Shown here piece by piece: positions 26,919-34,474 of a DNA stretch of 64,000 nucleotides (position 1 is its first letter; every line of letters starts with the position of its first letter). Position numbers and translations under genes: made by a program. The stretch covers positions 4,836,001 through 4,900,000 of the forward strand of contig NZ_CP023691.1 of assembly GCF_008704855.1 (NCBI RefSeq), given 5' to 3'. Below the pieces are notes generated by a model that made no database searches, was not told the origin of the DNA, and saw only the letters and a list, made by a program, of their open reading frames with translations. The DNA is from Streptomyces platensis. GTDB lineage: Bacteria > Actinomycetota > Actinomycetes > Streptomycetales > Streptomycetaceae.

Positions 26919-28816
26919 GCGCGCTGCTCCTCGTAGTCGTCGGCTCTCCGGTACCGGCCGATGCCGGTGATCCGCGGGGCGATCCACACGCCTCGCTCAC
27001 CGAGACCGGCGTTGGCGCCGGCGGCGGTGCTGCCCGTCACGGTCTCCAGGGTGTCGATCCGCAGGCCATGGATCTCGTCGGGCCACCAAGGGTCCCAGGT
27101 GCGGTTCACCTTCTGCACCTGGAACAACTCCTCACGAAACCTTCGCGACGCCTCGCCGATCTCCCGCCCTTCGTGCACCAGGGCGTACGGCGGGCTCTCG
27201 GTCTCGCCCATCGGCAGATCGTGGCGCCTGCGCAGCAGCACCTCCTGGCCGGGACGGACCTGTTCCAGGAGATAGGCCTGGGTGGCTGCGGCGTCCGTCT
27301 CCTGGCCGGGCGGGTCGTCCCGGTCCACGTCGCCCGGCTCGGCGACGATCCCGTACCTGTCGTACGACCGCCACGATCCGAGGTAGCGACGCCCGTTGCG
27401 TTGACTCCCCGCCCTTCTGAAGAGCGGCAGTTCGGGAGGGGACACGTGGTACAGGTCCTGGCGGGCACGTGTCATCGCCACGTAGAGCGCGCGGGCTTCT
27501 GCGGGCAGGTCCAGCTCGTCCTGGTACCGCTTGTGGAGTTCGGCGAGGCTCGGTGGTGTCAGGACGATCACCCGGTCGAACTCCAGACCCTTGGCCCGGT
27601 GCACCGTCGAGACGACGATGCGGGCCATCTCCGGGTCGGCCGCCTCGTCGGGGAATCCGCCCTGGGCGACCAGCCGGCGCAACCGGTCCAGATCGAGTAC
27701 ACCGCGTCCCGCTCCGCGCGCGGCCCGACGCAGCACCGTCCACAGGGCGGCGTCGGGTTCGTACGGGAGAGGGATTTCCGTGAGGAGCGCACGAAACCGT
27801 TCCTCGGTGAGGACGTTCGCCTCCGTGCGGCGCAGCAACTCGGCCACCCAGTACGGCACCGGGCGCTCCTCCAACGGGCGCCGCAGCCGGTGATCGATAC
27901 CGTGTGCGTGCAGCAGGCCGGAGACCACGAGGGCCTGCTGGTTGTCACGGGTGAGGACGGCGCAAGTGTCGGAGAGGTCCCGCAGGCTGGTCAGGGTGAG
28001 CTCGTCGTCCAGGCCGCCTATGCCGTTCGCCGGGTCCAGGAGGAGGTCGCGCAGTTCGTCGTAGAGCGTTCCCGCCTCGTCCGGATCGCTCAGTTGCTGG
28101 AGACGGGGGCCGAGCGCCAGTGCGACTCGGGCCTCGGCGGTCGTGGCCCGGAAGTTCCGGGTGAGGTGCAGCTCCACCAAGTCGTCGGGGTAGGAGCAGC
28201 GCAGCCAGTCGAAGAACCGGCCGGTCTCGTCGGTGCGTTCGCTCACGTCCTCGATCTGGAAGCCGTACACGGACTGGGCCGCGTCGCCGACGACGGTGAA
28301 ACCGCAACTGTCCTGGTACCGGTCGAGAAGCGTCTCCACCAACTCGCGTCGCCCGCCCAGCAGGTCCTGCACCTCGTCGATCAGGACATGGGCGGGCGGG
28401 ACCGCGTCGCCGATCTCCAGCGCGCCCTTCTCGATCGCGCGGGTCGCGGCGGCGATCCGTTCGTCGAAGCCGACCGCTCCCCACTCGCCGTCCGGATGCG
28501 CCTGGTGGAGCACCTCGTAGGCCCACGCGTCGAAGGTACGGGCGCGTACTCGGTGGGCTCGTTCCCCGTGCCGGGAGATCCGTTCGCGCAGCTCCCGGGC
28601 GGCGGCCCGGGAGAAGGTCAGCACCAGGATCTCGGCGGCCTCCAGCGCCTGCTCGGGGTCCTCGTGACCGCACAGCGCGTCGAGCCGGCGTACCAAGGTG
28701 TGGGTCTTTCCGGCACCAGCGCCCGCGCTGACCAGGACACGAGCGTCCCAGGGCTGCTCGACCACGGCCAGTTGCTCTTCGGTGAGCGGGGGGCTGTCCT
28801 GGTAGACGTCGGTCAC
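26915..28816 (-). CDS. UvrD/Rep-like SF1 helicase
   Basis: A 633-aa ATP-dependent DNA helicase of superfamily 1. It has the Q-motif segment LTEEQLAVVE, Walker A SAGAGAGKTHTL at about residues 30-41, motif Ia LTFSRAAARELRERI, motif II IDEVQD at 146-151, motif III GDAAQSVYGF, motif V HRAKGLEFDRVIVL and motif VI YVAMTRARQDLY. No nuclease domain follows; the C-terminal 140 residues are a unique region with many Arg/Glu. It sits between the GHKL-SF2 giant and drmA, joined to each by four-base ATGA overlaps. Canonical DISARM has no such gene; here it takes a position in the operon next to drmA. It could unwind or degrade foreign DNA with the other two helicases. Confidence 0.9.
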   Translation of the reverse strand: MTDVYQDSPPLTEEQLAVVEQPWDARVLVSAGAGAGKTHTLVRRLDALCGHEDPEQALEAAEILVLTFSRAAARELRERISRHGERAHRVRARTFDAWAYEVLHQAHPDGEWGAVGFDERIAAATRAIEKGALEIGDAVPPAHVLIDEVQDLLGGRRELVETLLDRYQDSCGFTVVGDAAQSVYGFQIEDVSERTDETGRFFDWLRCSYPDDLVELHLTRNFRATTAEARVALALGPRLQQLSDPDEAGTLYDELRDLLLDPANGIGGLDDELTLTSLRDLSDTCAVLTRDNQQALVVSGLLHAHGIDHRLRRPLEERPVPYWVAELLRRTEANVLTEERFRALLTEIPLPYEPDAALWTVLRRAARGAGRGVLDLDRLRRLVAQGGFPDEAADPEMARIVVSTVHRAKGLEFDRVIVLTPPSLAELHKRYQDELDLPAEARALYVAMTRARQDLYHVSPPELPLFRRAGSQRNGRRYLGSWRSYDRYGIVAEPGDVDRDDPPGQETDAAATQAYLLEQVRPGQEVLLRRRHDLPMGETESPPYALVHEGREIGEASRRFREELFQVQKVNRTWDPWWPDEIHGLRIDTLETVTGSTAAGANAGLGERGVWIAPRITGIGRYRRADDYEEQRA

Positions 28817-31800
28817 TTCCGGCTCCAGAGGTGCTCGAACTGGGTGAAGGCGAGGTGCGTGTCGAAGTTGGCGATGTTGTCGCTGACGTTGAGGATCAGA
28901 CAGCTGTCCTTGCCGCCGTTCCGCCGTCCGCGCAGTCCGCGACCGATCATCTGCTGGTACACGTTGGTGCTGTAGACCGGCCTGGCCACGACCACGGCAC
29001 GAGTGGCCGGAGCGTCGAATCCCTGGGTGAGGACACCGTAGTTGGTGAGGACCCGGATGCGTTCGCGTCGGAAGTTCTCGATGCGATTGCGACGGTCCTG
29101 CGTGCTGGTCGTCGAGTCCACGGCGGCGGAGGGGACACCCCGGTCGTTGAGCATGGCGGCCAGGTATTTGGCGTGATCCACGGAGGTGGCGAAGAGCAAC
29201 GTCGGCCAGTCGTCCGGAAGTTCGGCCACTGAGTCGACGATGCGTCGACTGCGAGCGTGATCGTCGGCGAGCCGCTGTTCGGCGGAGCGGGAGAGCATGG
29301 CCATGCGATCGGCGTGTGTCTTCTCGTCCCGTGTGAGTTCGATGCGACCGCCCTCAAGGGTGCGGTGCTCGACCTGGGCGAGCATCCCCCAGCCCTGGAG
29401 GTCGCGATACGGGTCGCCCGACGGGAAGACTCCTTCGTCGAGTCGCCGATTGCCGAAGCGGCTGACCAGGCGGCGGGTCTCCTCCTCGTTGGTGTTCCGA
29501 AACGGGGTGGCGGTCAGGCCGAGCAGATGCCGTCCGGTCTCGTATTGGGTGAGTCCCAACTGGCCGAGGATCTCGGTGTATCGCTTGGAGATGGCGGTGT
29601 GAGCCTCGTCCACGATCACCAATGCTGCCTGGCGCAGCCAGGTGTACTGGTCGGTGCCCAGGCAGCGTTCCAGCTTGGCGTCGGTGGCGACCACCAGGTG
29701 AGGGTGGTCGACGATGTTCCCGACCTCGTTGGTGCTCCACAGCCTGCTGATGGTGAGCGGGCGTTCGGCGCCGACCTTGCTCCACACGAACTTCCAGCTC
29801 TGAACGGCCTGTTCGCACAATTCCTCGGTCTGCGCGATCCACAGCAGTGGACCCTTGAGGTCGCCGACTCGCTTCACCCAGCGGATCACGGCCTCGGCGG
29901 TGACCCGGGTCTTGCCGGCGCCGGTCGGCAGCGACAGCATGCCGCGCTGCGGCGCCAGTCGGTCGAGCATGGTGGAGATGTTCCGGACCAAGTCCTCCTG
30001 GTACTCGTGGAGACTCGGGAAGTCCCGAGGGCCCTCGACGGTCTCGAACGGCGGCGGGGACGGAGTCCTCGAACCGGCGAACGCGACCGGCAGCCTCAGC
30101 TCCGAGACGAACGCGATGGCCGCAGACGAACCTCCGTAGGCGACCGGGGCGTTGGGGAAGCGCGCCTGGATGTCCCGGGCATGCTGCTGGAGTACACCGT
30201 CACCGTGCGCGTTGAACGCCATCTGCGCGATACGACGCCCGGACGGCTCCCCCCCGTCGGTCGATTGCAGTTCGGCCTCCATCAGTCCCTCGGGGAGGCC
30301 GGTCCGGAGCGCGTCGGCACCGACCAGCAGTTCGATCTTGGCCACCACGTCCTCGGCCTCGCGAACTGCCTTCTGTGCCGCCTTCAGCTCGCTGTCCCGG
30401 GCCATACGGTCCTGGTGCTCCAGCACCGCACGGCAACCGGCAGCGCCGAGGCCCAGGCCGAGTTCGCGGTCGATCAGGCGCAGCATCGGCTCGGGGTCCA
30501 GAGGAAGTCGGACCTTGACGGTGCTGTCCTGGCGCACGGCGTCCAAGGGGGAGGCGTGCGTGCCGTTGGGCGTACGGGTGACCTCTTCCAGTTCGCTGCA
30601 CCGTTGCACCATGCTGTTCCGGTTCCCGCTGTTCAGACGCTGCCGCAGGGCAGGGAACAGCTCGACCAGCGGCACGGGGTCGCCCTCCGGTACTTCACGC
30701 GTCTCCAGGCTGATCACGTCGGCGTAGCGGAGCATGCCCCACTTCTCGATCATCAGCTCGGCGTCGTCGGCGGTCGGTACGAGCAGCGCCGGGAGCTGCT
30801 CGGCGCGCAGCGCCTGGTACTGAGCGGCTCCCACGGCGACGGTGATCTCACCGTCGGGCCGGGTTCCCCAGGCGTCGCCGATCCTGCAACGGGTCAGGGA
30901 GTCCTCGGGGAAGTCCGCACCGAACCGGGTCAGCATCACGTAGGTCGCGCCCACGAAGGAGTCGTCCTCGCTGCGGGTCACCTCGTCGAGGAGCGTGTCC
31001 CATTGGTCGGCGGGAACATCGTCGACGGTGGTCGGGAGTCGCAGCCTGCGGGCCTTCTCGGGAGAGATGTCGGCGACCGGCAGCACATCTCGGTAGCCGG
31101 CGAGCTGAGGGCCGACGGCCTCCTTGAGTGGCTTGATCCCCTGGGAGGTGGCGATCGTGCCGAACTTCCTCAGGATCCACCGGATCGGCGAGGGCACGGC
31201 CTGTCGGGTGTTGGTCTGTGCGCCGATCTGGCGCGTCCAGTTGTCCACCACGGCGTCGTCGGGCAGCACTTTCAGGAAGGCGGCGCGGGATTCCTCGGAG
31301 AGGGCGCGGAAGAGGTGGAGCGGGCCGCCGATAGCGGCGCCCTCGACCTTCATCCGGTTCAGTGCGGGGCGCGGGGCGCGACTGTCCAGGCCGCGCAGGT
31401 AGGCGGCGTGGAGGGCTTCGCGGTACTCCACGAACCACCCTTCGTCCTCCTGGGGGCGGACCCCACCGGACGGCCGTTCCCGCAGGCCGACCTGCGAGAA
31501 GAAGGGGGTGTCGTCGGAGTGGAACGCCATGTCGACAGCGATGCTCGGGTCGCGCTTCGCATCGGCCACGACACCCGGCAGCATGCAGTCCTCGACCGGC
31601 CGGAACCGACCGTCGGCGGTCCGCACCCGGAGCGTCGAGCGCGGAGTGGGCACCCTCTCCAGGACTTTGTGAGCCAGCCGACGCACCCCCGCCTGACGGA
31701 ACAGCTCCCAGAACCGCTCCCAGTCCGAGTCGCTGTAGTGGCCGAAGCCCTGATCGAGGATGCTGACGAACCGGCCCTCGACATCGGCCTCTCGGATGCC

Positions 31801-33576
31801 CAGGACGTTGAGCGCGTGAGCCAGCGATGGGTCCTGGGCGAGCTCGTCGACCACGTACACCAGGGCCTCGCGTAGGCCGCCCTGGTCGGCACGGCGGAAC
31901 ACCTTGCCGTGCACGGGTGCGACGAGACCGTGCTCCTCGGTGAGCACGATGTGGGCCTTGCGGGCCTCCTCGGCATAGGGAGAGCGGTTCTCGATCATTT
32001 CCGCGAGGATGCGAACGGCCGTCGCCGACGCCTCGGGGGTGCCGCTCTCGACCAGAGCCTCCAGCCATTCCCGGACATCAGTCCGCTCATGCCCGGCCGC
32101 GCTGATGATGTGCTCGACCTTTCCGGAGCGCAGGGCGTCCGCCTCGGCACTCGGATGAAGCCAGTTCGAGGGGCGTCCGGGGCACTCATGCCACATCCGC
32201 AGCCAACTGGACAGTTTTTTCAGGTCCCTGTCGAGGCGCGGGTGGATCCTCAGCGCCGTCGGGATGCGCAGGACGCCGTCCTGGTCGGGCAGCGACGGAC
32301 GGTCCGCGGTGCGGGCCCAGATCTCCCGGGTCAGGAACTCGTCGGCCCAGCTGATCGCCTCCTTGACTCGGCCGGGCAGCAGGGGGAGATAGGCGGCAGG
32401 GTCCTCCTCGGGTGCAAGGGCTGGGAGGGAGTCGACGACCAGCTTCGCCGACACCCGGATCATCTCTTGGTTGAAGGGAGAGGAGTCGAGGAGATTCTGA
32501 CGGTCCTCGTTCGTCTTCCAGGCGCCGTTGAGGATGCCGCTCAGCGACATCTCGTACTTGGTCGGGAAGAAGGACCAGAACTTGCCGCGTCCGCGCGAGC
32601 GCGGGCTGACGTACAGACCGCTCTCCGGGTCCTTCTCCAGGGCGGGGACGCCCCAGGCGAGGTCGAGCGAGAGCCGGCCATGCAGTTCTCCGGCGTCCGC
32701 GCGGGCGCTCGGACCGGGTTCGTGGGTGGTGGTGAACACGCGCCACCGTTCGGTGGCGACGGCTTTCCCGGTCCGCTCCTCGACCACGGTGTGCAGGTCG
32801 CCGGTCTGCTGGGCCGTCAGTGTCCGACGGGCCATGGGCCGTGGCCGGCGGTCCTCCAGCACGACCTTCGCGACGTGCGGCGAGAAGAGCTGGAAGCCGA
32901 CCGGGAATTCCTCTCGGGGCTCACCGTGGTTCTTGGCACGTCCGCCGTGCATGTCCCTGCCCAGCCGGTCATCCGCCTTCGGGAGCAGGGGCAGACGAAC
33001 GACGGTGGTGGCCCAGTTCAGCAGCTCGTTCAGGACGTGATCGGAAGCGCGCTCGGCCTGCACGTCCAGAGGTCGGGCCATCCGCAGCACGGGGGCGTCG
33101 AACTCAGGGCCGTAGCGCGCCGTCACGCCGGGCACGGCCCTGATCTGCTCGTACGACCAGGCGCGGGCGAATCCGAAACTTCCGGTGCTGCTGAAGAATT
33201 CCGGTTCGTCGGTCACCACGAGAACCGATTTGACGCCCACCCCGAAACGCCCGATCTGGCCGCCACGCTTCTTCGACATGCTCATTCGGAGAATTGTCTC
33301 CGCGCCTTCCGGGGTCACCGGATTACCCTCGTTCGCGCAGTACAAGTGGGTTTCCGTGAGGACGACATGAACTCGCCCACCCGACTCGTCGGCCATTTCA
33401 TCTGCCGCGTTCTGAACGAGCTCGAAAAGCTGACGATCGCCATATCCGCCCTGGGTGATACGGCGTTCGCCATTGGCGTGCTCGGCTACGAGACCGGGGT
33501 CCACGGCGTAAGTCTGCAGGACACGCGAGGACTGTTCGAGAACGGTTTGAACAACCGAAGAGGACGATGACGGCAC
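28813..33576 (-). CDS. GHKL ATPase (sacsin/Hsp90-like) fused to SF2 helicase
   Basis: A giant of about 1587 aa. The N terminus is a GHKL ATP-binding module: N box ELVQNAADEM near residue 55, a G-rich box RFGVGVKSVL near 130, and the segment MSMSKKRGGQIG between them, resembling the sacsin/Hsp90-like ATPase heads seen in defence proteins. About 900 residues without recognised motifs follow. The C-terminal 400 residues are a complete SF2 helicase: Walker A LPTGAGKT near 1220, DEAH near 1315, GLTATPF as motif III, TQGFDAPATR as motif V and QMIGRGLRG as motif VI. The GTG at 33576 is preferred as start because AGGAG lies ten bases upstream; a TTG at 33600 is also in frame. First gene of the operon with the UvrD-like gene, drmA and drmB. 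Confidence 0.85.
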   Translation of the reverse strand: MPSSSSSVVQTVLEQSSRVLQTYAVDPGLVAEHANGERRITQGGYGDRQLFELVQNAADEMADESGGRVHVVLTETHLYCANEGNPVTPEGAETILRMSMSKKRGGQIGRFGVGVKSVLVVTDEPEFFSSTGSFGFARAWSYEQIRAVPGVTARYGPEFDAPVLRMARPLDVQAERASDHVLNELLNWATTVVRLPLLPKADDRLGRDMHGGRAKNHGEPREEFPVGFQLFSPHVAKVVLEDRRPRPMARRTLTAQQTGDLHTVVEERTGKAVATERWRVFTTTHEPGPSARADAGELHGRLSLDLAWGVPALEKDPESGLYVSPRSRGRGKFWSFFPTKYEMSLSGILNGAWKTNEDRQNLLDSSPFNQEMIRVSAKLVVDSLPALAPEEDPAAYLPLLPGRVKEAISWADEFLTREIWARTADRPSLPDQDGVLRIPTALRIHPRLDRDLKKLSSWLRMWHECPGRPSNWLHPSAEADALRSGKVEHIISAAGHERTDVREWLEALVESGTPEASATAVRILAEMIENRSPYAEEARKAHIVLTEEHGLVAPVHGKVFRRADQGGLREALVYVVDELAQDPSLAHALNVLGIREADVEGRFVSILDQGFGHYSDSDWERFWELFRQAGVRRLAHKVLERVPTPRSTLRVRTADGRFRPVEDCMLPGVVADAKRDPSIAVDMAFHSDDTPFFSQVGLRERPSGGVRPQEDEGWFVEYREALHAAYLRGLDSRAPRPALNRMKVEGAAIGGPLHLFRALSEESRAAFLKVLPDDAVVDNWTRQIGAQTNTRQAVPSPIRWILRKFGTIATSQGIKPLKEAVGPQLAGYRDVLPVADISPEKARRLRLPTTVDDVPADQWDTLLDEVTRSEDDSFVGATYVMLTRFGADFPEDSLTRCRIGDAWGTRPDGEITVAVGAAQYQALRAEQLPALLVPTADDAELMIEKWGMLRYADVISLETREVPEGDPVPLVELFPALRQRLNSGNRNSMVQRCSELEEVTRTPNGTHASPLDAVRQDSTVKVRLPLDPEPMLRLIDRELGLGLGAAGCRAVLEHQDRMARDSELKAAQKAVREAEDVVAKIELLVGADALRTGLPEGLMEAELQSTDGGEPSGRRIAQMAFNAHGDGVLQQHARDIQARFPNAPVAYGGSSAAIAFVSELRLPVAFAGSRTPSPPPFETVEGPRDFPSLHEYQEDLVRNISTMLDRLAPQRGMLSLPTGAGKTRVTAEAVIRWVKRVGDLKGPLLWIAQTEELCEQAVQSWKFVWSKVGAERPLTISRLWSTNEVGNIVDHPHLVVATDAKLERCLGTDQYTWLRQAALVIVDEAHTAISKRYTEILGQLGLTQYETGRHLLGLTATPFRNTNEEETRRLVSRFGNRRLDEGVFPSGDPYRDLQGWGMLAQVEHRTLEGGRIELTRDEKTHADRMAMLSRSAEQRLADDHARSRRIVDSVAELPDDWPTLLFATSVDHAKYLAAMLNDRGVPSAAVDSTTSTQDRRNRIENFRRERIRVLTNYGVLTQGFDAPATRAVVVARPVYSTNVYQQMIGRGLRGRRNGGKDSCLILNVSDNIANFDTHLAFTQFEHLWSRK

Positions 33577-33767
33577 TGCTTCTGCGCTCCTGGGTGTCAA
33601 GATCCGGACGAAAGAGAGAACGGCGGGCCGGCCACCGGCGCGTCGGCCGGCCCGTGTTCGTCGTGGCGCTGGGCGTTATTTTCCACAGTGCCTTCGTGAA
33701 GCGGAGGGTTCACGGTGAAGTCGCCGGTTGTTGCGAGACCGAGACTTCGGGCCCGTGACGTGCTGAA

Positions 33768-33980
33768 TCAGACCGGGGGAGCGGTCCCGTCCGGAACGTC
33801 CGACAGCCCCTGGGCCACCTTCGCCAGGACGGGGAACCTGTTGATGAACGCCTCCTCGGACAGGTCGTGTTCGTGAAGAATCTCCAGAACCTCGACCTTG
33901 CTTTCCGCCGTCTTAATTGCCAGCTCGAATGCGCTCGACTCCCGAAGTGAGTCCAACGATTCACTGTCCTGCTCATTCAT
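33768..33980 (-). CDS. small acidic protein of unknown function
   Basis: A 70-aa protein from ATG 33980 (MNEQDSESLD) with AGGGGT upstream. It is acidic and mostly helical: a Ser/Glu/Asp-rich first helix, a segment FELAIKTAESKVEVLEIL, then EEAFINRFPVLAKVAQGL and a short GTAPPV tail. No Cys, no membrane segment and no DNA-binding pattern. It lies about 190 bases upstream of the GHKL-SF2 gene on the same strand, and in front of the divergent control region of the island. It might be a leader gene, a small regulator or a cofactor of the defence operon, or simply a passenger. I do not recognise the family. Confidence 0.55.
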   Translation of the reverse strand: MNEQDSESLDSLRESSAFELAIKTAESKVEVLEILHEHDLSEEAFINRFPVLAKVAQGLSDVPDGTAPPV

Positions 33981-34309
33981 CTGGTCTACCCCTGTTCGGT
34001 CGCATCCTGCAGCTGCACAGGGGTGTATTCGGGCACACGTCCCCCGTGTGAAACGAAATAGATAAATCGAGGCCTTGGGTGAGACTTCATTCCCCCGAAT
34101 TAAGCTAGCGAATGGAGGTCTCGTGCAGCCAGTCCTTTTCGGAAGGCTTTTCTCCGTAGGGCTCTGTAGAGGTGTCGGCTGGGCGTAGGGTCGGAATTTG
34201 GGCAGAGTTCTCCCCGGTCGCCCGGCCTTCCCGATTTCGGGTTTCGCGAGCGAGATGGGGTCCCCATCGTCGACGAACGTATCCGGTATTCGCTCCAACG
34301 CGCAACCTG

Positions 34310-34334
34310 AACTCCCTCCCATTTAAAGGGAGTT
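34310..34334. repeat. 8-bp perfect inverted repeat
   Basis: AACTCCCT (34310-34317) and AGGGAGTT (34327-34334) around a 9-base A/T-rich centre. It may be an operator or a hairpin in the leader of one of the two operons; there is no T-run, so a terminator is less likely. Confidence 0.6.
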
Positions 34335-34388
34335 GGCCGCTCCGCTTGTGGAAGTGCCGTACACGGGGCGGAGGTTGCTCATTTCAGG

Positions 34389-34408
34389 CAAGTTGGACAC
34401 CGGACTTG
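34389..34408. repeat. 5-bp inverted repeat CAAGT/ACTTG
   Basis: CAAGT at 34389-34393 and ACTTG at 34404-34408, 10 bases apart. Half-sites about one and a half helical turns apart suit a dimeric HTH protein, but a repeat this short could be chance. Confidence 0.35.
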
Positions 34409-34419
34409 AGTGGTCTGAG

Positions 34420-34435
34420 TGATCGAGCTCGATCA
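34420..34435. promoter_or_regulatory. 16-bp perfect palindrome, candidate operator
   Basis: TGATCGAGCTCGATCA at 34420-34435 is a perfect palindrome located 8 bases before a -35-like TTGACG. Its size and place fit a dimeric XRE-family repressor site controlling the operon that encodes the XRE-GHKL protein. Confidence 0.55.
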
Positions 34436-34443
34436 ACTGTTGG

Positions 34444-34473
34444 TTGACGCTTCGGTACTTGTCAAATTAGCCT
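34444..34473 (+). promoter_or_regulatory. candidate promoter of XRE-GHKL operon
   Basis: TTGACG (34444-34449), 18-base spacer, TAGCCT (34468-34473). Transcription would start around 34480, leaving almost no leader before the in-frame ATG codons at 34487 and 34499. No ribosome site is visible, so the message may be nearly leaderless. TTGAC and GTCAA (34461-34465) also form an inverted repeat over the promoter. Confidence 0.45.
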
Positions 34474-34474
34474 C

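Larger units (their letters stand above)
33981..34474. promoter_or_regulatory. 494-base control region between divergent defence operons
   Basis: No gene is seen here. The base composition is clearly less GC-rich than the flanks. It separates the small ORF and drm operon (minus strand) from the XRE-GHKL operon (plus strand) and must hold promoters for both. It contains several inverted repeats listed separately (34310-34334, 34389-34408, 34420-34435) and a promoter-like pair directly before 34475. The XRE-type HTH of the adjacent gene is an obvious candidate to bind here. Confidence 0.6.

Noticed and set aside
27068-28975. 635-aa plus-strand open frame opposite the UvrD-like gene
   Set aside because: No motif; the minus strand carries all SF1 helicase motifs with operon overlaps.
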